NCBI GenBank assembly: GCA_027924585.1
Contig: BSBM01000232.1
Coordinates: 26,560,501-26,624,500, forward strand
Direction: 5' to 3'
Length of the DNA stretch: 64,000 nt
Origin: Larix kaempferi
Taxonomy: Eukaryota; Streptophyta; Pinopsida; Pinales; Pinaceae
Position 1 is the first letter of the stretch; each line of letters opens with the position of its first letter. Of this stretch, positions 47,909 through 59,731 are shown one piece after another. A program made the position numbers and the translations under genes. The notes under the pieces are model-generated. The model saw only the letters and a list, made by a program, of their open reading frames with translations. It did not search any database and was not told where the DNA came from.

Positions 47909-49082
47909 TATGGAAAGGTTATTGAGGGTAAAAGGTCATGATAAATAACTACCACTTCTCTACATTGAAGCTAGTGGAGGTGATGGGGAACAATGGTGTC
48001 TTGATGGTTGAGGGGGGGGGGAGGAATCCTTATTGTTGAGGACAATTTGGTTGCTATGTTGGAAACAAAAGGAATTGGGTGCAATGAAGGCTTGGCCCAA
48101 CAAACTTGCGAAGAAAAACAACAAAGTCACACACCAACATGTGATCCACTTGGCACCAGTAGTGCAAAAAGAGGAGGAAATCTAGATGGATTATCACTCT
48201 TGAAGAAGAATAGGTTAGTGTTGGGGCCTAGGAGTGCAGAGAGCACTCAACCCAACCAAACTCTTAGTTGTAAGATTTAGTAGTGTGGTAGAAGAGTAAG
48301 TTCACAGAGCTTCACACAAGTTGTGGACACTTCTACTTCACAAATACTAACAGGTTGAGAGTGACATGTTAATAACCTTAAAGATTTGTGGATCCTAGAA
48401 GCAATTCAATGTGAAGAAGAGAATGATGAAGGAGACAATAGTCCCTTTGTGACAGTTTGAAGGAAGAAATTTGACCTTACCTTCTTATTCAAGAAATTTT
48501 TTGTAGATGGGATGAAATGCGAAGGGAAGGGAATTGATTGCATGAGGAAGTACTCTCCTTGAAAGTTGGAATTGGATGCAACGAGTACTAGATAAGGTGT
48601 ATGGAGACATGGAAAAAAGGTGAAGTACTAAAGCAAAAGTAAGGCTAAAAGATGCAACATCTGGGCATTGGTGGAAGCTTCTTTGTAGGAAGTTAGGAGC
48701 CGAGTATTGATACCTTGAAAAAATTTAAACTGAAGATGATGACCTTGACTTAGTCTGGTATGATCGTACAAGGTGACTGAAGGACAAAAGGAAGTGGATA
48801 TTTTGAACATGACAGAGTAAATTCTCATGTGCTTGGACGTGACGATTGGATTGATCAACCAATCAGTTTGAGGCATGGGGGGGAGGTTAGTGTACAAAAC
48901 CATGAGAGGTTAGGCCAAGAGTACTAATTCCATAGTAGGTTTGGAAAAGTGCAATCACGAGATAGTTTTGGAGGATTCTTTAGAAGACTTGGTTGCAGCA
49001 ACAGAAGGCAGTGGAAACATTGGAAGAGGGATTCGAGGACAACATATGTTCTTGGAGATGTTGTTGAGGAAGGAAAAAACTT
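47909..49082 (+). other. Element B interior, right part, no coding seen
   Basis: Non-coding sequence. ORFs at 48,008-48,280 and 48,941-49,159 have no recognisable motif; the latter runs into the LTR. Confidence 0.6.
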
Positions 49083-49096
49083 GGAGTGGGGGAGGA
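49083..49096 (+). other. Element B polypurine tract
   Basis: GGAGTGGGGGAGGA immediately precedes the right LTR. Confidence 0.75.
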
Positions 49097-50315
49097 TTTC
49101 ATACCAGTAGGGTGAAGGAAAACTTAGGCTCCTCTCACACTCATGTGGAAGACCATTAGTTGACGATATGACCAAAGGATTATTCTAAGTTAGGAACATC
49201 ACCCATTAGCAAATACCATTTTTGGTTGAGCATGACCTTAGAAGGGTGGATTCCCTTTATTGGAAAAGGAAAGGTGTGCCCACACCCATGGGAGCACATG
49301 TGAGATGATAGAGGGTTGAGTATATTGGGTAGGGATCCCATCGTACTGGTAGGTCAATACCATGACTTGAGATGTTGCATAGCAAACATGCCTACACGAG
49401 TTGGGAGCTTGTGAGAGTGGAAAACAACCCACGCTTAGGAAGGAGGTTAAGACAAGAATGAATTTAGTCCAATCCCATGAGGGAAGAAAATTTGGAATCC
49501 TGGAAGGTGGGGAATAATCCCACACTTGGCTTGAAATCCTAGAAGGTGGGACGCAACCCACACTTAAGAGCTCATGCAAATGAGGCAAGTTAGCCCAACA
49601 AATAAAAAGGTGCAAGTGAAGGGTTGTACAGGAAGGGACACACCCCTTTGAATCTCAATGCATGTATATATAGGAGGCATGTTGCAAGGAAAAGAACACA
49701 ATACACACCATTGTAGATCTCATACAAGAGGTGCATTACTCCTCTATGATGCATAAAAGGGAATCAAGGAAGGAACACTTTGCGTAGGAGGTGTGTACTT
49801 CTATTAGGGGAAGCGCATAACTTGGGAGAAGGTGAATGGAAGGGTAAGGCACAAATTAGCTTGAAACGGAGCACACTAATATTTTCTACCTAGCGAGATT
49901 CTTGCGACAGGTGCTACAGGAGGCAAACCTGTGGTTTGCGACAAGGTTTGGTCTAGGTGAGTGTGAAGACATTGTTTGGATTCTAAACTTGATCTTGCTT
50001 CCATGGATGGAATGATCTATGTTGTAACCAAGATTATTTCTATTATACATTTTTGGGCACACCCCATTGTGGTGTTACTGGAAACATACACATGTTAATA
50101 TTTTGTGTGTATTGTTTTCTTGGGGTTTCCTGTAATATACAATTATAACTGTATTGGATATCGCTAAGTTAAACACACGCACATGTATAAATATTAAGTT
50201 GAGAGGTGTCGTCTGAAAATATTCCTCTAGGATGGACACACCTTTATTAGAAAATTATGGGTAGTGTTGCATGACCTAGAAGAGGAAACAAGGCTTTGGA
50301 CTCGGGTTGGACTTC
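49097..50315 (+). repeat. Element B right LTR
   Basis: It begins TTTCATACC, a diverged form of the left copy's TGTCACACC. The same order of landmarks runs to CTCGGGTTGG near 50,310. Confidence 0.8.
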
Positions 50316-50641
50316 TAGCCCCATGCCAATGAGCCTTTAGAATATTTTGTAGAATTTTTATTTAGAATAATACCTCTAGTAATGATGGGATAATGTTTTA
50401 TAAGGTAAAATTGGCAAGTGAGTGTTAGAATCTATATCTCACTAATATAGCATTGGGTTTCCAATAGTATTACTCAAATAGCCTTTCACAATATTGATTG
50501 AGGAGGTTGGATTGTATACTTAATCGTATTATCCATTTCTCTAGTATTCAAGAGCGATCTCCTAAGTTCTATGATTAGTGCACTATCAAATGGATGAAAT
50601 GTGATATAATTATTGTTCAATTGACAATGGGTATTCCATTA
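50316..50641. other. Short unassigned stretch between elements B and F
   Basis: It may be the continuation of element A's 5' side, since B inserted just upstream of A's gag, but no primer site or LTR was seen. Confidence 0.5.
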
Positions 50642-52986
50642 TGTTGGAATCGATTAATATTGAGAGGGGGGTGAATCAATATTATCGCATTATCAATAGT
50701 TTTTACCTTCTTTCAAGATTAGTATTTACTTAATCTTAATATTTAGTTACACATTCAATATAAATAAAATCATTCATCCATATATGCACCAAGACAAGGA
50801 ACACATAACACACATGATTTTAACATGGAAACCCAAATGGGAGAAAAACCACAGAATGCTTCTTTTACAATGAAAAAGAATACATTAGAGGAAGCACCAA
50901 CTTCCTGTGTTTACTAGCACCAACTGGAAGGAGGCACAGAAACCCTAGTTTTACAGGCACTAACCTGAAGGAAGCACCAACTCCCTATGTTTATTCAACA
51001 CCAACTGGAACGAAGCTACAACCCCCTGCTCCTTACCCTATCCTGCCACCCAGATATCCAATATGTGATTCTGACTTGCTGAAATTCAACTTTGTGCACA
51101 CTTCTGATATTTTGATATGAGTTCTGTTGTGTGCAACCTTCGTATGAAAACGATTCACTGTTACTCTATTGCATACATCACTTGACTTCTCATTCCTCTC
51201 AATTCTACACTTCTATTGATGTCTTTCTTCATGTATGTGTGCTTGTTGACTCTGCAATCTGTGTTGAGGTATGATTTATCAATCTTCTACTGCACAACTA
51301 CACTCATCAACTAATAGTGTGCTTTCAATTAATAGTTTATTGTTATGAAATAATGCACTAGTAATAGATGGAACTGTGCACTTCATGATGTGTCTATTCT
51401 GTTTAAGTACCACAGTCTTTTAGAAAATCGATGAAATGTTGTGCATCAATTAATTCGTCCTTTTGGTTTAATGCACTTGTTTGTGATCATCCTCATAATG
51501 ACGCGCTTATTGGATCTTTCCACTACTCTATGATTGTGCATCATATGGTATTTTCAACTTCGTACACTTCACTTCAGTCTTCTTGCATCAGCTAAACATC
51601 TGTGCATCACCTAATATACATCGGTTCTGTCTCTGCGCTACTTTCATACAACATCTATGACTATTTGTGTGTTGTCTAAATCATTCAACATTCACGTAGT
51701 CGCACATAATTTTGTGTTTCATCCTTTCAGTATTTGCGCAATTGTCACAGATATACAACATCATTATGTGCACTATCAATATTTCATCTTGCTACATGTG
51801 CAAACTCGGCTCCTCGCTAGATCATGTTTTTTTTCCTCGTGCCCTTAATGCCCCTAATATAAATATGTATATTCCATTCGAAGCTCTATGATCTCACCAT
51901 AAAGGTTACTTCAAACCTCCAACTTGCATCTCTATTTATACATGTCCTGCACAGATTGTATGTCCACAATTTGGTTGTGGCATCCCTTCTTCCATACTTC
52001 ATGGATTATGCTTTTTCCACATGCCATCTTATGCCCTGTTGATGTGTCATCCTTTGTGGGTCTTGCACATTCATGGTCCATGAATTAGTGGTACTTACAC
52101 CTTAGTGGTGTACTCTTTATCTCTTGATGTACCATTGTTTTTATGTATGTGAGCACCCTTCCTCTTCAACTTGATGAGTCTTTGACCCTTACTATACCAT
52201 CCCTTGTGAGTATTAAGCACTTGATGTATCATTGCTTTGTGGAATCTACACATAAACCAACTTCTATTTGGTGGGACTTCGACCCTTTCCATGTGATCAC
52301 TTGTGGGACTTGCGCACCTGTTGTGCTGTTGATTGTGGAATTTGCACATAGACTTCAACTGCTGCACCCTTCTAGGAACTTATGTGCCCTTTACTAACTG
52401 AAAGCATCTTTTGATTGGAAATACTTGTGCGTTTTCAAGACTGATCAACCATTTACTATTTGCACACTTTCGATCTTTGACTAAGAAATGATTGCGCATT
52501 CTAGAGTCTTCTTTCAACATGCTTGAACACTTTTACCTTTGCTTAACCAACTGCTTAGCTGCTTGTGCACATGTACCTCTGCCCAACTAGTTCTTTGACT
52601 GCTACCATGAGAGAGTATAACTTGGTGGAATTCATATCTACGCAGGTACCACATGTAGTAGGATACATTTCTTATGTGCTTCTTTGAACTGGTTCTGTGT
52701 GATGTACCATCCTTATGTACTTCTTCAAACTGATCATGCATGATGTATCCTTGGACACACATCTTCAGAATTGATGCAAATTCTGGATGTACTTCTTCAA
52801 ACTCACATCCATGTCCTTCACCATATTGCACATATACTTCTTTAAAGTGGCTTCCATATACTTCTTTAAGATTCCATAGAAATTTTGTATCCACTTTACA
52901 ATCAATTGACATCAATGAATCAAACTGAATGAGTTGACATCCTCTTTGACATTAGTTGACATCAATGAAAACCAAAGTTCAAAAAC
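50642..52986 (-). repeat. Element F 3' LTR (left copy, complete)
   Basis: About 2.35 kb, TG...CA on the plus strand, ending AGTTCAAAAACA. It is full of TGCGCA-like motifs. The minus-strand ORF at 52,095-52,367 also occurs in the other LTR simply because the LTRs are copies. Confidence 0.85.
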
Positions 52987-52995
52987 ATCCCCCTT
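52987..52995 (-). other. Element F polypurine tract (minus strand)
   Basis: TCCCCCTTT on the plus strand is AAAGGGGGA on the element strand, adjacent to the 3' LTR. Confidence 0.7.
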
Positions 52996-53529
52996 TGGCA
53001 TTGATGTCAACACCTTATGAAGTTGTGTATGATATTCTTTGAGTTGTATGCTTCACCTATACTTTTTCGCAGTGCTCCCCTTGAGTTCTTTGGGCTTTTG
53101 ACTTCTGCGCTTTCTACTATCAGTTCTTCTTTTTATTTCTATTAATTCTGTGCAAACCACATGTACAACCATCTTCATTTCATTTCTCCATGTGATATAC
53201 TTCATGCTCTTTCACGTCTGTTGCATCTCTAAGATGTTTCTTCAATGATTTGCTTCACGCTCTTTCACATCTGCTGGAGCTTCATGCTATCTCTTCAATT
53301 ATTTTTGTGTTGGTTCTTCTATGTTGATGTTCATCCAGCTTCAAGCATTTTTCCTAGTTGTTCTATCAGCTTCATGCGTTTGTCCTCCTTTGAAATCATT
53401 GACAAAGAGGTTCCATAACTTGCGCAATGTAGGTTCTCCTTTTATTTTATTTTGCGTTGGCCTCTGCCTCAACTATTTTCAAGGATAAATACCCCTGTAA
53501 TGTTTCTGTATGAATACTACATTTAATTT

Positions 53530-56185
53530 TCTACAGAATTGTTTTTATAGATGCAACTTTTTCTCTTAGTTCTTCTTCTTTTCCCACAATAGTTATTTCC
53601 ACCTTCTCATGGGGAACTGATTTCAAAGTTTCAAAGAAATCATTGATTGCTTCTTTAATTTCATTTTGTAGAAGGGGATAAGATTCTGTAATATTGAAAG
53701 CTTCTTCTTGTATAGGTTCAAGTCTTTCAATAACCATTTTTTTTCTTCGCGTATCTTGTTTACTTCTTACTACTGCTTCTTACTTTCTCTCCCATTTTTC
53801 TTATCATCTCAACTGTGGAAGTACTGGTAATACTGTTACGGATCTTTTGTTCTAAGTATTGTGCAATCTGAAGCCTCTTATTTACTTCTTTCACCTTCCT
53901 ATCCTCGACTAGGTTTGTCCATAATTGAACATTATCTTCATGTCGTTCTGCATATCTTAATTCGAGATTTTTAAGGGTTTCAATTGCAGTATTTATCTTT
54001 TCAGGTTCCGTTTCAACTTCTGGAGGATTTTCTGGTGCTCGTCTTCCAATTTTGGTCCATAGTTTCTGAATGAATTCTCTTATTATCATCATCTTTCGTT
54101 TTGAGGAGATATATTCATTCTTGTGAGATTTTGGAAGTATGTTTTATACTTCCTCTACTATTTTTTGCAAACTCCATGCATCCCATTGTGCTTTCTCTAG
54201 TCCATGTTTTAACAAACTTCCCTTTTCAATTGTTTCCTCTGCTTCCTTTTCTAACTGTATTATTTTTTGTGCAGTTAACCCTTTTTCAGTCTTTAGCTGT
54301 GAACATTATTCTTGTAGGGAATTCTTCTCCTTTTGGCTTATATCTAACTTATCCGTGACTGCTTCATGTCTCCTTCTAATATATTTTGCAGTAGATGTGT
54401 TTAATGCATATAACTCATATGAAGTTAAATGTGATAAAGTTAATTCTACATAACTTACCTCATTATGCATCTTTTGAGTAGGAAACGTCATAGCCTCCGA
54501 TGAGATATTCAACTTTTGATGCAACTCTATCTCCTTCATCTGCTCAGTGGGATGAGATGACAAACTAATCTAGGTTCCCTCAATAATCTTTTGTTCTTCT
54601 TAGTTTGTCTTCATCAACTGATTTAATATTCCAGATTGTTCATCGATTTTTGTCAAGATTTATTTTTGTTGTAAAGCAATATCTTCAATCTTGCCTTTTG
54701 TAATCATGTTCTTGATTTCCTCTTCAACAACACTTCTGGATTTTGTTCTTATTTTCTCAAGGTCACTTGTTTTCAATGGTTGAGCTGATCCAGGTTCAGG
54801 TGCCTTCACTTTCTTCTTTGAGGCGCCCTCACCTTGCATCATTTCTTTTCTTTTCTTGGCTTGCATGGGATGTTGCATGGGCTTGGGAGGAATTTCTGAG
54901 TTGTTTATTTATTTTGCTATTGGAGTTGACTATTTCTGCTACTCTGCTTCTTCATATTTAGTTAATGGAACCTCCATTTTGTGTCCCAACCTTGAATAAT
55001 TTTTGCAACGTCTCCCTCAGAGCAAACAAACCTAGTAGGAAACCATCATATGCTAGGGTCCCTTTTTTCCTGTATATAAGTGTGATGCATTCCAATATTG
55101 AAGTGCATGATTCCTTTGTATGTTTCAATGAAGTGAGGATATATGCGTGGAGAATTATTCAAAATAAACCTGATTTCCTCACAATACAAGAAAAAATTGA
55201 TATTGTTTTCCACCTGTCTGTCAGTAATTTCAGAGACCCACATATTCGTGTATCTTGCAGCTTGAAAAGGTCTTCTGTTTATGTCAAATAATTGACTTCC
55301 TTCGGGATCCTTCCAATTAGTGAGTGCAATACAAATTAATAGCCAAGTATAATGGAAGGGGTTACCCTTTTCTTGTGCTTCCAACCAATCATCAAGAAAC
55401 TCATTCAGTAGGAAAGCTGACTAGTTCATCTGGACTCCCTCAACATATTTTTTTGCTACTGCAATTATTGCTGCTAATATCTGATCCTAGTGAATCTTTC
55501 GAAACAACTTGCATGCCAATAGTTGGGATGTGAAATTTACTGCATCATATTTTATCTGTGCGACTGATAATCCTCTACTTTCTTGTTGGGTTCCATATTT
55601 TTCAGCCATTTTCCTTCCTAGATCCTTTTCTTGACTTCTACTCATCATAGGACTAATATACTCCCCAACCAAGGGTATCCTAGTTATCTCCTCTATAATA
55701 TTGTCATTAATAGGAATGGGTTTGTCCAACCACATATATCCATCATGTACTTGTGATAGTAGTATTTTTACGCACATCTTTATCTGTGGTGATCTTCCAA
55801 AATGAGGTCTTTCCAATAGATTTAGTATCCCTATTTTTGATAGTTCATATGCCCATTCCTTGAGTACCATAACAATTGGTATCCTGGGGTCTAATATTTC
55901 CTTCTTGTCCATACAATTATCCACAACTAACCTAGGAAACATTTCCTCATCTGTAACATCATGGTCTGCAAATGTGAACCTATGTAGTAGGCCATGTAGG
56001 TTACCTTCAAAAAATACACCTTCAGAGCTCTTTCGATCCTACAAATGTGTATATGCTTCTTCTGAAAGAGTCATGTTCAGTGCATAAGGTTTCCATGATG
56101 GAATATAATCACGTTCAAGCTTCACAGAGTCTTCATGTTTCTTCACAGACGGGTTCTTGGTTCTGCATTGTCTTTTGGGTGCCAT
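53530..56185 (-). pseudogene. Element F ORF-2: long protein of unknown function
   Basis: It starts at an ATG at 56,185 with a basic, possibly nuclear-directed N-terminus (MAPKRQCRTK). One frame runs to about 55,046 with stops at 56,041 and near 55,489, then a frame change near 55,070 and another in an A-run near 53,738. The N-terminal half (about 380 residues) is globular, with EEMFPRLVVDNCMDKKEILD, LLERPHFGRS and MWLDKPIPI...EITRIPLVGE. The last block resembles the xxITGLPxxG phrase of plant mobile-domain/putative transposon proteins, but that link is weak. The C-terminal half is Lys/Glu-rich with heptad character, including KKKVKAPEPGS. No catalytic or polymerase motif was seen. About 880 codons when intact. 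Confidence 0.65.
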
Positions 56186-56534
56186 GATCTTCAGATTTTA
56201 CTTCCTCAAACATTGTTTACTCAATAGCTCTTGTTCTCAATAGGCACGATACTTCTGACTGTGCATTCTCTTGATTTATAAATTCCCTCATTAATGATTT
56301 TCACCTTTTGTGGATTTTTCAGGATTTGGTCTATTTTGGAAATCAAAAAGTTTTAATTTGATTTGATCTTTGTCCAATTTCACTTAACCACTTCTCATCA
56401 TTAATGATGTTGTTTTTTGAGCATTTATTGTCATTTGTGCCACTACTCCACTAAATAATTAATGCTCCACTCGTTGTTGTAGTTTTATGTTGTCACATGA
56501 GTATTTTACTACGACAGGTCCGAGAGACAATGAG

Positions 56535-57569
56535 TCAGTTTTGTACTGGAGTGGAGAAGGATTGGTCTCCCAAGTCCTTCATCCTTTCATTTAGAACTCT
56601 GATTGGTTCCAGATTGTTGTCTGGGTATTTCTTCCTCCATACCATCTTGCAAGGATCCTTTCCTTGATTTTTAGAGATACTGCAATTGTTGACAAATTGG
56701 GAATCCTTACTAGCTTTCTTGATCCAGTGCTTTACAATATTTCTTGACTTTTCATAGTCCTAAGCTTTGTGACCAATTTTGTTGCACTTGAAACAAATAA
56801 TTTTATTGCAGTATTTTCCAATATGTCTGGTCATTGTGCATTTCCAACATTGAACTGATCTACGCAAGTTCATATTATTTATTTGCACAACCTCCTTTGC
56901 ATCCTTTTTGCAATCATTCTTAAAACCTATACTAGTTTTATCATGAGGAGATCTTTGTTGGCTGAGAATATCATTTAGTACCTCTGTGATTTCAGCAAAA
57001 ACTTTTGTCACCATAACTTGGTATTGCATTCTTTACATTTATTCTTCCTTTTCTTGCAATTTGATCCTTTTCTCATCAAGCATTTTTTCATATTATGAAT
57101 TCTTTTCTTTGACATACATCACCTCTAGTTGTCTTTCTTGAAGATGAACTTGACTGTCACAATGTATCTGTAGTTGATCCTTCAATGGCATGACTTCCTT
57201 GGTATTTTCTTCCTTTTCTTTTGTGACATTTCCCAACTTCTCCTTTAGAATAGAAATCTCACTTTCAAGTCTCTGATTATCTGCAATCAACTTCTTTAGG
57301 TTGGTCTCCAAGGCATTATTCCTCAATATTTCATCTTGAAAGATCTCATTCACTTCATGTAACTGACTGGTGAGATTTGTTGCCAATTTCTTAGATTCTG
57401 CTTCTTTCTTCTTCAGGATGTTTAGAGTCTTGGTTTCTATCTTTTTAACTTCTTCTATCGTCCTTCTTTGTGTGCGAATGATGTTCCATGTTTCTGTGAT
57501 GGAGGGATTATCTAAACCAACATCCTCCTGTAACTATGGTACTTCGCTTAGAGAACATTCATTTCCCAT
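56535..57569 (-). pseudogene. Element F ORF-1: coiled-coil protein with two zinc knuckles
   Basis: It starts MGNECSLSEV at an ATG at 57,569 and keeps one frame for 344 codons to a TGA at 56,535, despite in-frame stops near 57,536, 57,092, 57,040 and 56,762. Residues 30-150 form a long Lys/Glu/Leu heptad region. Near 56,770-56,850 are CWKCTMTRHIGKYC, exact CX2CX4HX4C, and a second knuckle CFKCNKIGH whose last Cys has become Tyr. This is gag-like: oligomerisation plus nucleic-acid binding. It lacks the usual gag core seen in element C. Confidence 0.75.
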
Positions 57570-57622
57570 AACTACGCATTGATCTATCTTCTAGATGTTA
57601 ATTTTTTTTATTGAAGACACCC

Positions 57623-57634
57623 ACTCTGATACCA
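57623..57634 (-). other. Element F primer-binding site
   Basis: ACTCTGATACCA on the plus strand is TGGTATCAGAGT on the element strand, 11 of 12 bases of the initiator-Met tRNA complement, two bases from the LTR. Confidence 0.9.
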
Positions 57635-57636
57635 AT

Positions 57637-59731
57637 TGTTGGAATCGATTAATACTGATGGGGGCTGAATCGATATTAGCACAATTATCATTAGTTTTTA
57701 CCTTCTTTGAATATTAGTCTTTACTTAATATTAATAATTTAGCTATGCATTCAATATAAATAAAATCATTCATCTATATATGCACCAAGATAAGGAACAC
57801 ATAACACACAAGATTTTAATGTGGAAACCCAAACTGGAGAAAAACCATGGAATGCTTATTTTATAGTGAAAAAGAACACATTCAAGGAAGCACCAATTGG
57901 AAGGAAGCACCAACCCCCGTGTTTTACAAGAACCGTCCTGAAGGAAGCACCAAATCCCTATGTTTCTCTAGCACCAACTGGAAGGAGGCTACAACCCCCT
58001 ACTGCTTGCCTAGTCATGTTGCCTAGATTTCCAATATGTGATTCTAACTTGTTGAACTTCAACTTTGCCCACACTTATGATCTTCTGATATGAGTTTTGT
58101 TGTGTGCAACCTTCGTTTGCAGATGATTTACTGTCACCATGCTGCATACATCACTTGACTTCTCATTCCTCTCAATTCTACACTTCTGTTGATGTCTTTA
58201 TTCATATACTGTGTGCTCACTGACTCTGCAGTTTATGCTGAGGTATGCTCTATCCATCTGCTATTGTGCAAATCCACTCATCAACTAATATTGTGCTTTC
58301 AATTGATAGTTTGACGTTATGAAATAATGAACTAGTAATAGATGGGACTGCGCAGTTCCTGATGTGTCCATTTTGTTTAAGTGCCACGATCTTTTGGACA
58401 CTCTGTGACATGTCATTCATCAATTGATTCGTCCTTTCAGTTTAACACACTTGTCTCAAATCATCCTCATCACAAAGCGCTTACTGTATCCTGCCACTAC
58501 TCTGTCGTTGCGCATAAGATGGTCTTTTCAACTTTGCACACTTCACTTCAGTCTTCTTGCATCAGCTAAACATATGCACATCACCTGATATACATCGGTT
58601 CTGTATCTGCACTACTTTCATACAACATCTGTGACTATCTACGTTTTGTCTAAATCATTCAATATTCACGCAGTCGCGCATACTTTTGTATTACAACCTT
58701 TCATTATTTGCGCAATTGTCATAGATCTCCAGCATCATTCTATGCACCATCATTATTTCATCCTGCTGCATGTGCGCACTCATCTCCTCACTAGATCATG
58801 TTGTTCTGTCCTCGAGCCCTTGATGCCCCTAATATAAATTTGTATCTTCCAGCCGAAGCTCTATGATCTCACCCTCAAGATTACTTCAAACCTCCAACTA
58901 GCACCTCTATTTATACATGTCCTGCACAGATTGTATGTCCACAAGTTGGTTGTGGCATCCTTTCTTCCATACTTCACGGATTATGCTTTTTCCACATGTC
59001 ATGTTATGTGTTGTTGATGTGTCATCATTTGTGGGTCTTGTGCATTCATGGTCCACGACTTAGTGATACTTACACCTTAGTGGTGTACTCTTGCACTCTT
59101 GATGTACCATTTTTTTGAGGTATGTGCTCATCCTTTCTCTTCAACTTGATGAGTCTTTGACCCTTACTATACCATCCCTTGTGGGTATTGCGCACTTGAT
59201 GTACCATTGCTTTGCGGAATCTACGTATAAACCAACTTCTATTTGGTGGGACTTCAATCCTTTTCGTGTCATCACTTGTGGGACTTGCGCACCTGTTGTG
59301 CCGTCGGTTGTGGAATTTGCACATAGATATACTTCAATTGCTGCACCCTTCTAGGAACTTGTGCGCCCTTTACTAACTAAAAGCATATTTTGATTGGAAA
59401 GACTTGTGCGCTTTCAGGACTATTCAACCATTTACTATTTGCACACTCCCGATCTTTGACCAAGAAATGCTTGTGCATTCCAGAGGCTTATTTCAACATG
59501 CTTGCACACTTGTACCTTTTATTAACCAACTCCTTGGTTGCTTGTGCACATGTACCTCTGTCCAACTAGTTCTTTGACTGCTACCATTAGAGAGTATGAA
59601 TTGGTGGACTTCATATCTGTGCAGGTACCACATGTACTAGGATACACTTCTTATGTGCTTCTTTGAACTGGTTCTGCATGACGTACCATCCTTATTTACT
59701 TCTTCAATTTGATCATGCATGATGTATCCTC
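57637..59731 (-). repeat. Element F 5' LTR (right copy, truncated)
   Basis: It is collinear with 50,642 to about 52,753 through GATCATGCATGATGTATCCT, then diverges abruptly. The missing part corresponds to 52,754-52,986 of the left copy. Confidence 0.85.

Larger units (their letters stand above)
36476..50315 (+). mobile_element. Element B: LTR pair with non-coding interior, carrying nested insertions
   Basis: Two diverged direct repeats (36,476 to about 37,685 and 49,097 to about 50,315) flank an interior with a one-mismatch tRNA-iMet primer site after the left copy and a polypurine tract before the right copy. Without its insertions D and C, the interior is about 2.6 kb and has no gag or pol motif, so it is a non-autonomous (LARD-like) element. 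The LTRs agree at roughly four bases in five by eye, so the insertion is old. No target duplication was confirmed. Confidence 0.8.
50642..59731 (-). mobile_element. Element F: pol-less two-ORF LTR retrotransposon, minus strand
   Basis: Direct repeats start TGTTGGAATCGATTAAT at 50,642 and 57,637. Just inside the right copy is the reverse complement of a tRNA-iMet primer site (57,623-57,634), and just inside the left copy a pyrimidine run (TCCCCCTTT, 52,987), so transcription is on the minus strand. The 4.6-kb interior encodes a coiled-coil/zinc-knuckle ORF then a long unknown ORF, with no protease, RT or integrase. The right LTR stops at about 59,731, some 250 bp short of the left copy. Confidence 0.85.

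Noticed and set aside
36471-50320. 5-bp target duplication for element B (CTAAG at left)
   Set aside because: The right end of the LTR cannot be fixed within about 10 bp and no exact match was found; left unclaimed.
50316-50641. 5' LTR of gypsy element A expected here
   Set aside because: No primer-site complement (CTCTGATACCA) or TG...CA border in this stretch; the primer site found at 57,623 belongs to element F.
52095-52367. Minus-strand ORF conserved at 52,095-52,367 and 59,070-59,324, suggesting a gene family
   Set aside because: The two ORFs are the same place in the two LTRs of element F; the similarity is explained by LTR duplication and the sequence shows no domain.
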